Source of the DNA: Arachis hypogaea
Taxonomy: Eukaryota; Streptophyta; Magnoliopsida; Fabales; Fabaceae
NCBI RefSeq assembly: GCF_003086295.3
Contig: NC_092054.1
Coordinates: 58,195,546-58,259,545 of the forward strand
Length of the DNA: 64,000 nt
Reading direction: 5' to 3'
Shown here one piece after another: positions 25,590-36,330 of the stretch (its first letter is position 1; each line of letters begins with the position of its first letter). The position numbers and the translations under genes were made by a program. Under the pieces are notes generated by a model. It was not told the DNA's origin and did no database searches. It worked only from the letters and a program-made list of their open reading frames with translations.

Positions 25590-25770
25590 ACTGGCGTTTA
25601 AACGCCAGTAAGGGTAGTAGAATGGGCGTTAAACGCCCAGTCTGGCACCATTCTGGGCGTTTAACGCCAGAAATGGGCACCAGACTGGCGTTTAACGCCA
25701 GGAATGGGCAAGAAGCTGGCGTTAAACGCCAGAAATGGGCAGCAGCCTGGCGTTTAACGCTAGGATTGGC
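25590..25770. repeat. Array of six CTGGCGTTTAACGCCAG-type palindromes
   Basis: It starts with a perfect 20-bp palindrome ACTGGCGTTTAAACGCCAGT (25590-25609), followed by five further palindromes of 16-19 bp spaced by 12-17 bp, each separated by variants of AATGGGCA. It is between the protease and ORF2. Confidence 0.95.
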
Positions 25771-26265
25771 AGAAAGGGGCATTTTTGCATGCCACTTGGT
25801 GCAGGGATGAGATATCCTTGACACCTTAGGATCTATGGACCCCACAGGATCCCCACCTACCCCACCTCTCTCTCTCTTCTTCACCCATTCACCAATCACC
25901 TCAATACCTCTTCTCCAAAAAAACCCCTCACCTATCAAATCCCACCATTCTCTTCACCACTCACATCCATCCTTCATAAAACCCCACCTACCTCACCATT
26001 CAAATTCAAACCACTTTTCCACCCAAACCCACCCATAATGGCCGAACCATACCCCCCTCTCCACTCCTATATAAACCCATCTTCACTCCTTCATTTTTAC
26101 ACAACATACACACTATTTCTCCACCTTGGCCGAAACACTAAGCCCCCTCCATCTCCTCTATTTCTTCTTCTTCTACTCTCTTCTTTCTTCTTTTGCTCGA
26201 AGATGAGCAAACCTTCTAAGTTTGGTGTGGTAAAAGCGTTGCTTTTTGTTTTTCCATAACCATTT

Positions 26266-27411
26266 ATGGCACCTAAGGCCGGAGAAACCTCTAGAAAGAG
26301 GAAAGGGAAGGCAAAAGCTTCCACCTCCGAGTCATGGGAGATGGAGAGATTCATCTCAAGGGTGCACCAAGACCACTTCTATGAAGTTGTGGCCAAGAAG
26401 AAGGTGATCCCCGAGGTCCCTTTCAAACTCAAAAAGGGTGAATATCCAGAGATCCGACATGAGATTCGAAGAAGAGGTTGGGAAGTTCTCACCAACCCCA
26501 TTCAACAAGTCAGAATCTTAATTGTTCAAGAGTTCTATGCCAATGCATGGATCACCAAGAACCATGATCAAAGTGTGAACCCAGACCCAAAGAATTGGCT
26601 TACAATGGTTCGGGGGAAATGCTTAGGTTTTAGTCCGGAGAATGTAAGGTTGGCATTCAACTTGCCCATGATGCAAGGAGATGCACACCCCTACACTAGA
26701 AGGGTCAACTTTGATCAAAGGTTGGACCAAGTCCTCATAGACATTTGTGAAGAGGGCACTCAATGGAAGAGAGATTCAAGAGGGAAGACGGTTCAACTTA
26801 GAAGGCATGACCTCAAGCCCGTGGCTAGGGGATGGTTGGAGTTTATCCAACGCTCAATCATTTCCACTAGCAACCGGTCTGAAGTTACTATAGACCGAGC
26901 CATCATGATTCATAGCATCATGACTAGAGAGGAAGTAGAAGTTCATGAGGTTATCTCCCAAGAACTCTACAAGGTGGCGGACAAGCCCTCTACCTTGGCA
27001 AGGTTAGCCTTCCCTCACCTCATTTGTCACATCTGCAATTCAGCTGGAATTGACATAGAGGAAGACATCCTCATTGATGAGGATAAGCCCATCACTAAGA
27101 AAAGGATGGAGCAAATAAGAGAACCTCACCATGAGCATGAGGAAATTCCTCATCATGAAATCCCTGAGATGCCTCAAGGGATGCATTTTCCTCCACAAAA
27201 CTATTGGGAGCAAATCAACACCTCCCTAGGAGAATTAACTTCCAACATGGGACAACTAAGGGTGGAGCTCCAAGAGCATTCTATCCTCCTCCATGAAATT
27301 AGAGAAGACCAAAGAACCATGAGAGAGGAGCAACAAAGGCAAGGAAGAGACATTGAGGAGCTCAAGCACTCCATTAGATCTTCAAGAGGAAGAACAAGCC
27401 GCCATCACTAA
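26266..27411 (+). CDS. ORF2 of element C: putative plant transposon protein (Transposase_32-like), intact
   Basis: An open frame of 381 codons starting MAPKAGETSRKRKGKAKAST. The N-terminus is basic and could act in nuclear localisation. The body (about residues 60-250) contains VQEFYANAWITKN, WLTMVRGKCLGFSPENVRLAF and a long helical part ending SRTLARLAFPHL-like sequence, typical of the plant domain called putative plant transposon protein, found beside Ty3/gypsy elements. The function of that family is unknown to me. Residues about 300-370 form a coiled coil rich in Glu/Arg/Gln. It lies in the place where env-like genes sit in Athila elements, but I see no signal peptide or membrane segment. 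Unlike the gag-protease upstream it has no stop or frameshift. B has a broken relative at 52842. Confidence 0.8.
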   Translation: MAPKAGETSRKRKGKAKASTSESWEMERFISRVHQDHFYEVVAKKKVIPEVPFKLKKGEYPEIRHEIRRRGWEVLTNPIQQVRILIVQEFYANAWITKNHDQSVNPDPKNWLTMVRGKCLGFSPENVRLAFNLPMMQGDAHPYTRRVNFDQRLDQVLIDICEEGTQWKRDSRGKTVQLRRHDLKPVARGWLEFIQRSIISTSNRSEVTIDRAIMIHSIMTREEVEVHEVISQELYKVADKPSTLARLAFPHLICHICNSAGIDIEEDILIDEDKPITKKRMEQIREPHHEHEEIPHHEIPEMPQGMHFPPQNYWEQINTSLGELTSNMGQLRVELQEHSILLHEIREDQRTMREEQQRQGRDIEELKHSIRSSRGRTSRHH

Positions 27412-28336
27412 GGTGGACCCGTTCTTTAATCTCCTTGTTCTTTATTTTCTGTTTTTCGAATTTTTATGCTTTTTGTTTATTACATTATCACTAGTGTCTA
27501 AGTGTCTATGCCTCAAAGATATGAAAATGAATCCATCACCTTTCTTAAATGGAAAATGTTTTTAATTGAAAAAGAAAAAGAAGTGCCTGAATTTCGAATT
27601 TTATAATAGATTAATTATTTTGATGTGGTGGCAATACTTTTGTCTTTCTGAATGAATGCTTGAACAGTGCATATTTTTGAATTTGATTGTTCATGAATGT
27701 TAAAATTGTTGGCTCTTGAAAGAATGATGGAAATGGAGAAATGTTATTTGATAATCTGAAAAATCACAAAATTGATTCTTGAAGCAAGAAAAAGCAGTGA
27801 AAAGCTTGCGAAAAAAAAAAGAGAAAAAGAAAAAGCAAGCAGAAAATCCTGGCCTAAGCGGCTAAACCAAGCTGTCCCTAACCATGTGCTTGTGGCGTGA
27901 AGGTGTCAAGTGAAAACTTGAGACTGAGTGGTTAAAGTCATGGTCCAAAGCAAAAAGAGTGTGCTTAAGAGCCCTGGACACCTCTCACTGGAGACTTTAG
28001 CAAAGCTGAGTCACAATCTGAAAAGGTTCACCTAGTCATGTGTCTGTGGCATTTATGTATCCGGTGGTAATACTGGAAAACAAAATGCTTAGGGTCACGG
28101 CCAAGACTCATAAAGTAGCTGTGTTCAAGAATCAACATACTTAACTAGGAGAATCAATAACACTATCTGGATTCTGAGTTCCTATAGATGCCAATCATTC
28201 TAAACTTCAAAGTGAGATGCCAAAACTATTCAGAAGCAAAAAGCTAAAAGCCCCGCTCATCTAATTAATACTAATCTTCATAGATGTTTTTGGAATTCAT
28301 TGTACATTCTATTCTTTTTATCCTATATGATTTTCA

Positions 28337-28374
28337 GTTGCTTGGGGACAAGCAACAATTTAAGTTTGGTGTTG
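28337..28374 (+). other. PPT-proximal stem-loop and polypurine tract of element C
   Basis: Stem GTTGCTTG (28337-28344), loop GGGA, stem CAAGCAAC (28349-28356), then TTTAAGTTTGGTGTTG directly before the LTR at 28375. Confidence 0.75.
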
Positions 28375-30004
28375 TGATGAGCGGATAATTTATACGCTTT
28401 TTGGCATTGTTTTTAGTATGTTTTTAGTATGTTTTAGTTAGTTTTTATTATGTTTTTATTAGTTTTTATTTAAAAATTACATTTCTGGACTTTACTATGA
28501 GTTTGTGTCTTTTTCTGTGATTTCAGGTATTTTCTGGCTAAAATTGAGGGACTTGAGCAAAAATTTGATTCAGAGGCTGAAAAATGACTGCAGATGTTGT
28601 TGGATTCTGAGCTCCCTACACTCGAAGTGGATTTTTTGGGGCTACAGAAGCCCAATTGGCACACTCTTAATTGCGTTGGAAAGTAGACATCCTGGGCTTT
28701 CCAGCAATATATAATAGTCCATACTTTGCCCAAGATTTGATGGCTCAAACTGGCGTTCCAAGTCAGGTTAAGAATTCTGGTGTCAAAACGCCAGAACTGG
28801 CACAAAAGCTGGAGTTAATTGCCCAAACTGGCACAAAAGCTAGCGTTTAACTCCAAGAAAAGTTTCTACATGTGAAAGCTTCAATGCTCAGCCCAAGCAC
28901 ACACCAAGTGGGCCCGGAAGAAGATTTCTGCATTAATTACTTATTTCTGTAAACCCTAGGCCACTAGTTCTCTATAAATAGGACCTTTTACTATTGTATT
29001 TTCATCTTGGTTCTTCCGGTTCCCTCTCTGGGGCTGAAGCCAATGAACACCATTATCACTTTTGTATTTTAAACGGTGGAGTTTCTACACACCATAGATT
29101 AAGGTGTGGAGCTCTGCTGTTCTTCAAGAATTAATGCAAAGTACTACTATTTTTCTATTCAATTCACACCTACTTCTTCTCTAAGATATTCATTCGCACT
29201 CAAGAACATGATGAATGTGATGATTATGTGACAGTCATCACCATTCTCACCTATGAACGCGTGCCTGACAACCACTTCCGTTCTACATGCAAACAAGCTT
29301 GAATGTGTATCTCTTGGGTTTCTAATCTAAGATTAGAACCTTCGTGGTATAGGCTAGAATTATTGGCAGCCATTCCTGAGATCCGGAACGTCTAAACCTT
29401 GTTTGTAGTATTCTGAGTAGGATCTGGGAAGGGATGACTGTGACGAGCTTCAAACTTGCGAGTGTTGGGCGTGTGACAGACGCCAAAAGGATCAATGGAT
29501 CCTATTCCAACATGATCGAGAACCGATAGATGATTAGCCGTGCGGTGACAGCGTGCGTAGAACATTTTCACTGAGAGGATGGGAAGTAGCCATTGACAAC
29601 GGTGATGCCCAACATAAAGCTTGCCATGGAAGGAAGTATGAATGATTGGATGAAAGCAATAGGAAAGCAGAAGTTTAGGGGGAACAAAGCATCTCCATAC
29701 GCTTATCTGAAATTCTCACCAATGAATTACATAAGTACCTCTATCTTATTTTATGTTTTATTCATATTTTAATTATCAATCCTCCATAACCATTTGAATC
29801 CGCCTGACTGAGATTTACAAGATGACCATAGCTTGCTTCAAGCCAACAGTCTCCGTGGGATCGACCTTTACTCGCGTAAGGTTTATTACTTGGACGACCC
29901 AGTGCACTTGCTGGTTAGTTGTGCGAAGTTGTGATAAAAAGTTGAGATTACAATTGTGCGTACCAAGCTATTGGTGCCATTGATGATCACAATTTCGTGA
30001 ACCA
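28375..30004 (+). repeat. 3' LTR of element C
   Basis: Begins TGATGAGCGGATAATTTA and ends TTTCGTGAACCA. It is colinear with 19930-21558 with scattered substitutions, so the insertion is older than that of D. Confidence 0.97.
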
Positions 30005-31563
30005 GAGCCACGAGGATATGATCAACCCTTTCAGCAACAACACCTTCCAAGATACCGTGGACAACGACCATCCTACAATGCATGCCAAGACAATAGTTAT
30101 GGTGGACCTTTTCGTGACAACCAACCTCCACCAGTTTACTACGGTCAAGAACCATTCCGAGGTGCATACCAAGATGATAGATATGATGGACCCCCTTGTA
30201 GTTACTAGCAAGCTCCATCATATGCCAATGAACCACCTCCTCAACATAGCTTTGAACCACCATACTCACAAGCCACCTACAACCATTCACCTCCATATGA
30301 TCCTAACCTTTATCCATCCCAATTCCAACCCAATTACTCCCAAGAACCACCACCTCCATATGCACCATGTCCATATCCATCAACCCAAGAATCACAGGAT
30401 AGCCTCAAGGAAACAGTGGATCAATTTCATGCAACCTTTCATCAACTGGAGCAAGCAATAAATCGATTACCTTCCCGATGTTCGGGCATTCAAGGAACTC
30501 CCATGGCTTCATGTGGAGAATCTGATGAAGAACATAGCATGAAGGAGACACTAGAAACTCTGGTGGATAGTAAGGAGCATGACTTTGTACTGGAACAAGT
30601 GGAGGAAGCCATAATTATCAAAGAAGAAGAAGTGGTTGAAGACTTAGGAGATGCGAAACGTCCATGGGAAAGCCCAGTCATAGAGCCCCATTCTAAGAAG
30701 TTTAAATTTGATGTTGAGGAGGGTGTACAACCTCCAAGGCATATCATGGTTGAAAACTTTGAAGGGGATGATCAAGAGATGGATTCAATCATTGATGAAT
30801 TCTTATCTACATTTGAATACTCTCCCATTGGACTTGACATGGAGATTAAAGAAGAAGCACAACCTCCCATGCCCTTGGTGAACAATGAAGAAGAGATCGA
30901 ATTGGAAGAAAGCTACCAAGAGGAAAATGTTGATATTAAAGAAGCTTGCAAAGAAGTGGAAGTTGTCAAAGAAGAACTCAAGGGAATGGAGCTGGAAATC
31001 ACCTTGCCAAAGCTATTGGAGACCTCTCCCCACACTTCAACACCATCCATTCCTTCATTCAAGTGGGTAAATCTTTCATCTCTAAGCTTAATAAGCCCAC
31101 TTGAATATGCTTTACTTGAGACGGATGGGCAACTTAGAGCTCTTTGTGGCTATAAGAGTAAGAGGGAGATGGTTAGTGGTTGGCAACACAATCCTAGGTT
31201 CATTGTGGTAGGAAGCTCACGGCTGAAGTATCATGGTTGGAAGAATACTAAATTGTATGGGTCTAGGAAGCTGTTTGGATGCCTCAGTGAGAATTTAAAT
31301 TGCTTACCACCCGGTTGGAACAAAGATGGTCAACAAAAAGACGGTGCAAAAGCAAGGTTTGGGACCCCGGAATTCATTCTCGCAATCAACACTCTTGGGG
31401 CCTTGTCACTTGCTTTAACTTGCTTGAATACAACTAGTTTGGGATACTGGAGGCCATTGGAATTACAAACATTGGTGGGGATTCTTTGATGAGTTCAAAC
31501 ACAAGCCTCCAAGACACGAAGCTCCCCAAACGTCCAACTTAAGGACTTTAACTAAAAGTGCTA

Positions 31564-31581
31564 GGTGGGAGACAACCCACC
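31564..31581 (+). other. Post-gag stem-loop of element A
   Basis: Stem GGTGGG, loop AGACAA, stem CCCACC, 75 nt after the ORF stop and preceded by AAAAGTGCTA. Confidence 0.65.
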
Positions 31582-31724
31582 ATGGTATGATCGTTCAGTT
31601 TCAGTCTTAGTTTTATTTTACTTTATTCAATTTTTATTTTTTTTGTTAATGACTCTTCTCATAATCTCTGCATATAGCTACATATAGCCTGCATTTGCAT
31701 TTGCATACTGCATAAAAAAAATGC

Positions 31725-32250
31725 ACACGACGTGCAAGCGTCGCTGACGCGTCCGCGTCATAGGTGCATTCGGAAGAAAAGAGAATTGAACAGAAAGTCA
31801 CACGAGAGCATGGCTGGAGGCATGCCTTAGGCACAAGCATGCCCACGCGAACGCGTCCCTGACGCATCCACGTCATTTGAAAAATAGCCTCTTACGCGAT
31901 CGCGTCACCCACGCGCACGCATGGCCCTACAAAATCGACGTAAAGAGATGTATGGCCGAGAGTTATGATGGAGTTGGGCTGGAATGGTGCTGGAAGCACC
32001 AGCTTTACCACGTGTCCGCGTCATTCTTCAAAAAGAGGCCATTCACGCGTGCGCGTCACCCACGCGCACGCGTCACCCACAATTTTTGGCAATATGCGTA
32101 CGAAACAGAAAGTTGTGCGTGTGCGAGGCTGCACTCGCGCCAATAGCACAAATCAGGTCACGCATCCGCGTCCATGACGCGTCCGCGTCACCTGAGAATA
32201 GCGCCAACCACGCGAACGCTTGCTCCACGCGTCTGCGTCGCATGCGCCGC
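31725..32250. repeat. CpG-rich array of ACGCGT-type palindromic units in element A
   Basis: Repeated units such as TGACGCGTCCGCGTCA, CACGCGCACGCGTCACCC and CACGCGAACGC lie in otherwise AT-rich DNA. Related patches occur in the LTRs of E, A, B and the fragment at 7807, and in the interior of B (50640-51110). Confidence 0.85.
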
Positions 32251-32866
32251 ACAGCCTATCCAAATCAGCGCCAGATATCTTATTTTTTCTTCTCCAATCC
32301 TACTTATCTTTCTATTATCATTCTTTCTTCTTTCTTCTATCTTTTCTTATTCTTTCTTCCTCCTTTCTTACTTTCTTTTTCTTCGGTTATTTCCCTTCTC
32401 ATTATTATTCTCTTTTATTCTATTTTTTCTATTGCATTTGCATACTTTCATTCATTGCATTTTAATTTTTTGCATATTTTATTTTCTTTTCTAAATTTAT
32501 TATTTTTCCGTTGGTGTTAAATTTCTTATTTAACTGTTGCATCTTCTCTTGAATTATCCTGGTTCTTCATGACTTGTTTTATTCTGATTGGGTATTATTA
32601 TTCATAAGTCAATGCTACTCTTCTATAATAATTGTATTCCTTTTGCATTGACACGAACTTATATTTTCTTGCATTACCCACACTCTCTTCCCCATTGTTG
32701 CAAATTTTTACACTCTTGAATTGCCACATGCTTCTACTATTTTCTCACTTGCATGTTGTAGCTACCATGTAATTGAGACCCTTATTATTTGGCACTAACA
32801 CCCATATTTTATTTGTTTTCTATCTTTGTTTCTGGGTTACTTTTCTTCTTTTCCTCTTCTTTCAGG

Positions 32867-32938
32867 ATGGCCACCGGAAAAGGAAAGGAAAAGAAACTTC
32901 TATATGGGGCGACAGACAAGTCCATCTGCACATCTTAG
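32867..32938 (+). pseudogene. 24-codon remnant of ORF2 in element A
   Basis: MATGKGKEKKLLYG.. starts after a polypyrimidine tract and CAG (TCTTCTTTCAG|GATGG) and stops at 32938. The place and first residues (M..GKGKEK) match the ORF2 start of B at 52842 (MTHKGKEK). The rest of ORF2 is deleted and the sequence passes directly into the conserved 3' module. Confidence 0.5.
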
Positions 32939-33280
32939 CATGCACCGAGGACAGTGCAATCTTTAAGTGTGGGGAGGTCGATACCGACTTCCAGGGGTTA
33001 GTTACCTTCTTTTCAACACCAATGTTTTATTTTCTTTGTTTGTTCATTGTTGCATTTGCATGTTTGATTGTATATTTGTTTTTGATTTCATATTTGTTTG
33101 ATTTTGTGCATATTTTACCACCACTTGGTTAAAGTAATATTTACTTTTTCAAGAAACTTTTTAGAGTATTTCACTAATTTAAATTAGAACTTTTTATTAA
33201 ACTTGTTTGAAGGAATATTATACTGGAACATGGTTTAGAGCTCGAACACACAAAACCTGTGAGATTTTTGAGCTTATTTG

Positions 33281-33304
33281 ATTGGTTGCATTCTATCAAC
33301 CAAT
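33281..33304 (+). other. Conserved stem-loop in the 3' module of element A
   Basis: Stem ATTGGTTG, loop CATTCTAT, stem CAACCAAT; perfect 8 bp. Counterparts are at 5209 (E) and 54618 (B). Confidence 0.65.
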
Positions 33305-34438
33305 ATTTTATTTTTGATGTGTGTTTTTCTCTCTAAAATTATGATATTTGTCTTGCTTAATTCTATATTTCCATTGTTTGATGTATGCATGCACTTATAT
33401 GATTGAGGCCTTTGTTTAACTGAGCTTACATACCCATATGACCTTACCTTTCATTATCCCTTGCAAACCAATTTTGAGGCTATTATACCCCTTTGTTCTT
33501 TACTTTAGCACATCATTAACTCTAAGCAGAAAACAATAATGTCCTTAATTTGAATTATTGGTTAGTTTAGACTAGTGAGAGTGCTTATGATTTAAGTGTG
33601 GAAAAAGTCGGTTTGGAAACGTTTGGTTTTGGAAATTGAGTATGTTAGAATTTTCTAAAAATGTGAAAGAAATGTTTAGGACATGTTCATGCATTCAATA
33701 ATTTAATCATATGCATTGAGAAAAAAATAAAAAAATAAAAAAAATATAGATATAGATAAAAATAAAAAAAAAGGAAAAAGAAAAAGAGAAGGAGAAAAAG
33801 AAAAGAAAAAGAGCAAATAATAAAAGGGGACAAAATACCCCAAAGTAAATGGTGAAAGCAATACATATGTACTGTACTCGAATCAGGATGCATGAATATG
33901 TGGAAAACATGGTTAATGGATAGTTAGATTTGTATTGTGATTACATGGATTATCTTAAGTTAGGTGGGAAAAGTTTAAGTTAATTAAGGATTCAGATTTT
34001 AGTCTACTTGGCCAAATACAATCCTACATTGACCCTAACCCTATTACAACCCTTAAAAGACCTCTTGATATGTGTATTTGCGCATCAAACTTGTGTTGAT
34101 TGGTAGAAGAAGAGCAAGCCTTAGAAAGCAAGATTAGTAGTGAATTGAGAGAGTCGAACCTTAAACACTTGAGTGATTAGAGTGTATACACTTACGGTGA
34201 GGGTTTGATGCTCGATTCTTTGTTCCCGGCTTTCATGAGCTATCTTCTTCTTGCAAGTCTATTTATACTTCATTTTTATGATTTGAATTAGTGAAATCAA
34301 GTTTATGTTTGTCTTGAAGAGCTTATTTACTTTTAACCAAGTAGGTAGAAACATCTTAGCATGTAGTTGCATTCATATAGATAAGTTGCATTTCATACAT
34401 TCTACCATTCCTCTTCACTCTTATAGCTTCTCTTAAGC

Positions 34439-34474
34439 TTAGCATGAGGACATGCTAATGTTTAAGTGTGGGAA
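34439..34474 (+). other. PPT-proximal stem-loop and polypurine tract of element A
   Basis: Stem TTAGCATG (34439-34446), loop AGGA, stem CATGCTAA (34451-34458), then TTAAGTGTGGGAAGA and the LTR at 34478. Confidence 0.75.
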
Positions 34475-34477
34475 GAT

Positions 34478-35973
34478 TGATAAACCACTATTTTATGATT
34501 TATCTTATACTCAATTGAGTGGTTTATATCAATTCTTTACTCACTTATTCATACAATTTGCATGGTTCTACATTTTCCTTCCTGATTTTGTGCTATGATT
34601 GAAAACATGCTTCTTTGGCCTTATATTTGCTAATATTAATCCTCTCTTATTACCATTCGATGCCGTGATATGTGCGTCAAGTGATTTCAGAGATTACATG
34701 GCAGGAATGGCTTAGAGGATGGAAAGGAAGCATGCAAAAGTGGAAGGAATACAAGAAGTTGAAGAAATTGCTAAGCTGTCCAGCCTGGCCTCTTCGCACT
34801 GAAATGGTCATAACTTGAGCTACAGATGTCCAAATGAGGCGGTTTTAGTTGCGTTGGAAAGCTAACGTCTAGGGCTTCGAAATGATATATAATTCGTCAT
34901 AGTAGCCGTACAGCAATATGATGCGCACGTGTGAATCACGCGGACACGTTGTTCTGCAGAAAAACCAGCGTGGAAGATTTCGTCCTCAGCGATTTCTGGG
35001 CTGTTTCTGACCCAGATCTTGGCCCAGAAAACACAGATTAGATGCTATAAAGTGGGAGAATCCATCCATTCATTGAGGGAACATTCATATTCACAATTTT
35101 TAGGTTTTAGATGTAGTTTTAGAGAGAGAGGCTCTCTCCTCTCTCTTAGGATTTAGGAATTAGGATTTAGGTTTTTAGGATTAGGATTCCTCTCAGTTTA
35201 TGGTTATTTCTTAAATTCCAGGTTCAATGTTCCTTTAATTTATGTTCTCTTCTACTTTTATTTATTCTATTACTTTAGTTTGTTTATTTTCCCAAATTGG
35301 TTTATAGATTCCTATGTTTAATTTGATTCAATACAATTCGAGGTATTTCAGATTTAAGATTTCTTTATTTTATTTGTTACTGCTGCTTCCAATCTGAAGG
35401 CATTTTTATTCGAGTAGATTTTTTCCCTTTTGGCTTTGGTTGAGTAATTGTGACACTTGAGTTGTCAAACTCAGCAGTTGATTGAGAATTGGAAACTGCT
35501 GATTGATTTGGATCCCTCTAAAGCTAGTCTTTCCATAGGAGTTGACTAGGACTTGAGGAATCAAATTGATTAGTCCACTTGACTTTCTTTTATTTAGTAA
35601 GGGTTAACTAAGTGGGAGCAATAAACAATTCTCATCACACCTGATAAGGATAACTAGGATGGGATTTCCAGTTCTCATACCTTGCCAAGAGTTTTTCTAG
35701 TAATTAATTTACTTTATTGCTAATTTATTCTCCTTGTTCCCTATTTCAAAAACCCAAAATTCTACCTTTTCCATAACCAATAATAAATCATACTTCCCTG
35801 CAATTCCTTGAGAGACGACCCAAGGTTTAAATACTTCGGTTATAAATTTTATTAGGTTTTGTTACTTGTGACAACCAAATTTTTGCACGAAAGGATTCTT
35901 TGCTGGTTTAGAAACTATACTTACAATGCAATTATTTTTATAAAATTCTTTACTAGCAATAATCTAATCGTCA
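34478..35973 (+). repeat. 3' LTR of element A
   Basis: Begins TGATAAACCACTATTTTATG, ends AATCTAATCGTCA, followed by the TSD TGCCT. Confidence 0.97.
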
Positions 35974-35978
35974 TGCCT

Positions 35979-36044
35979 CTATCATTTTTCCTACGAAACA
36001 ACGGCTTCTGTGAATGAGATAGAAGTCTTGGCACTCCAATTTCC
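35979..36044 (-). pseudogene. Start of OHCU-like exon 1 (continues at 18172)
   Basis: Minus-strand exon after the acceptor CTACCAG. It reads KLECQDFYLIHRSRCFVGKM and then, across the TGCCT insertion site of A, IEASPFYSLDNA at 18172. TTL proteins have a comparable start (..CCGS..FA..M...SPF.SL). The frame is continuous when element A is removed together with one TSD copy, which supports both the exon and the insertion site. Confidence 0.6.
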
Positions 36045-36330
36045 CTGGTAGGCCACAGATATAGAAAGAGTGTACAAGGACAATAAAAAATGTGATTGTA
36101 AAAAGACTTGAAGGAGAAGTTACAGCATTGTGAAGAACCAATTAAATAAAAGAGCTTCATATGAGAGGATAAGTTTTAAAAAATATAAAGTAACTCTATC
36201 AATGTAATCTATTATCTAATGATATGACTAAACTATAATCCACTATCTATCATAGATGAATCATGATAGTAGGATATATGCAGAATCTCCCATGAATATG
36301 AGCTACATGCAAATGATGGAGGCGTCTATC

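Larger units (their letters stand above)
19930..30004 (+). mobile_element. Element C: complete non-autonomous LTR retrotransposon (gag-protease plus ORF2)
   Basis: LTRs of 1629 and 1630 bp and a perfect TSD GAGCC (19925-19929 and 30005-30009). It inserted in the gag-region ORF of A. Order: 5' LTR, primer site, AT-rich leader with palindromes, broken gag-protease, hairpin, palindrome array, intact ORF2 (26266-27411), non-coding 3' part, hairpin plus polypurine tract, 3' LTR. RT, RNaseH and integrase are absent. I recall peanut having abundant elements with this LTR start and non-autonomous partners, but cannot confirm a family name here. Confidence 0.95.
19820..31489 (+). pseudogene. Gag-region ORF of element A, split by element C
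   Basis: The ORF begins ACGAATTCTCACCC (NSHPSSFKFGSN..); element B has ATGAATTCTCACCC at the same place, so the start codon is probably lost by T-to-C. It reads RDRNNQRWKEP-like basic sequence to 19929, then resumes after C at 30005 with PRGYDQPFQQQH and a Pro/Tyr/Gln-rich stretch, with one stop (TAG near 30208) before the open frame 30416-31489. That part has a short helical segment (FHATFHQLEQAIN), a long Glu-rich acidic region and a C-terminal basic/aromatic region (SSRLKYHGWKNTKLYGSRKL). I do not recognise the C-terminal part as a known domain; by position it replaces gag or an accessory protein. Confidence 0.6.
32940..34477 (+). other. Conserved non-coding 3' module of element A
   Basis: Shares ordered blocks with E (4579-6409) and B (54060-55806): TTAAGTGTGGGGA at 32963, CTGTGAGATTTTTGAGCTT then a hairpin at 33281-33304, GATTGAGGCC near 33402, TTAAGTGTGG at 33592, GAGTGATTAGAGTG near 34164, and the hairpin/PPT at 34439-34474. 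It contains no ORF. Conservation of non-coding blocks between elements with diverged LTRs argues for RNA-level function. Confidence 0.7.
18173..35973 (+). mobile_element. Element A: complete non-autonomous LTR retrotransposon (hosting element C)
   Basis: LTRs of 1501 and 1496 bp with TG..CA ends, and a perfect TSD TGCCT (18168-18172 and 35974-35978). Without nested C (19930-30004) it is about 7.7 kb. The interior holds a primer site, one broken gag-region ORF, a post-ORF hairpin, a CpG-rich array, a 24-codon remnant of ORF2, and a conserved 3' module with polypurine tract. No protease, RT or integrase is present, so it would depend on another element's enzymes. It is inserted within exon 1 of the OHCU-like gene of the CACTA. 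Confidence 0.95.

Noticed and set aside
29886..30296. Minus-strand ORF of 136 codons
   Set aside because: Shadow of the Pro/Gln-rich gag-region ORF of element A and the end of the C LTR.
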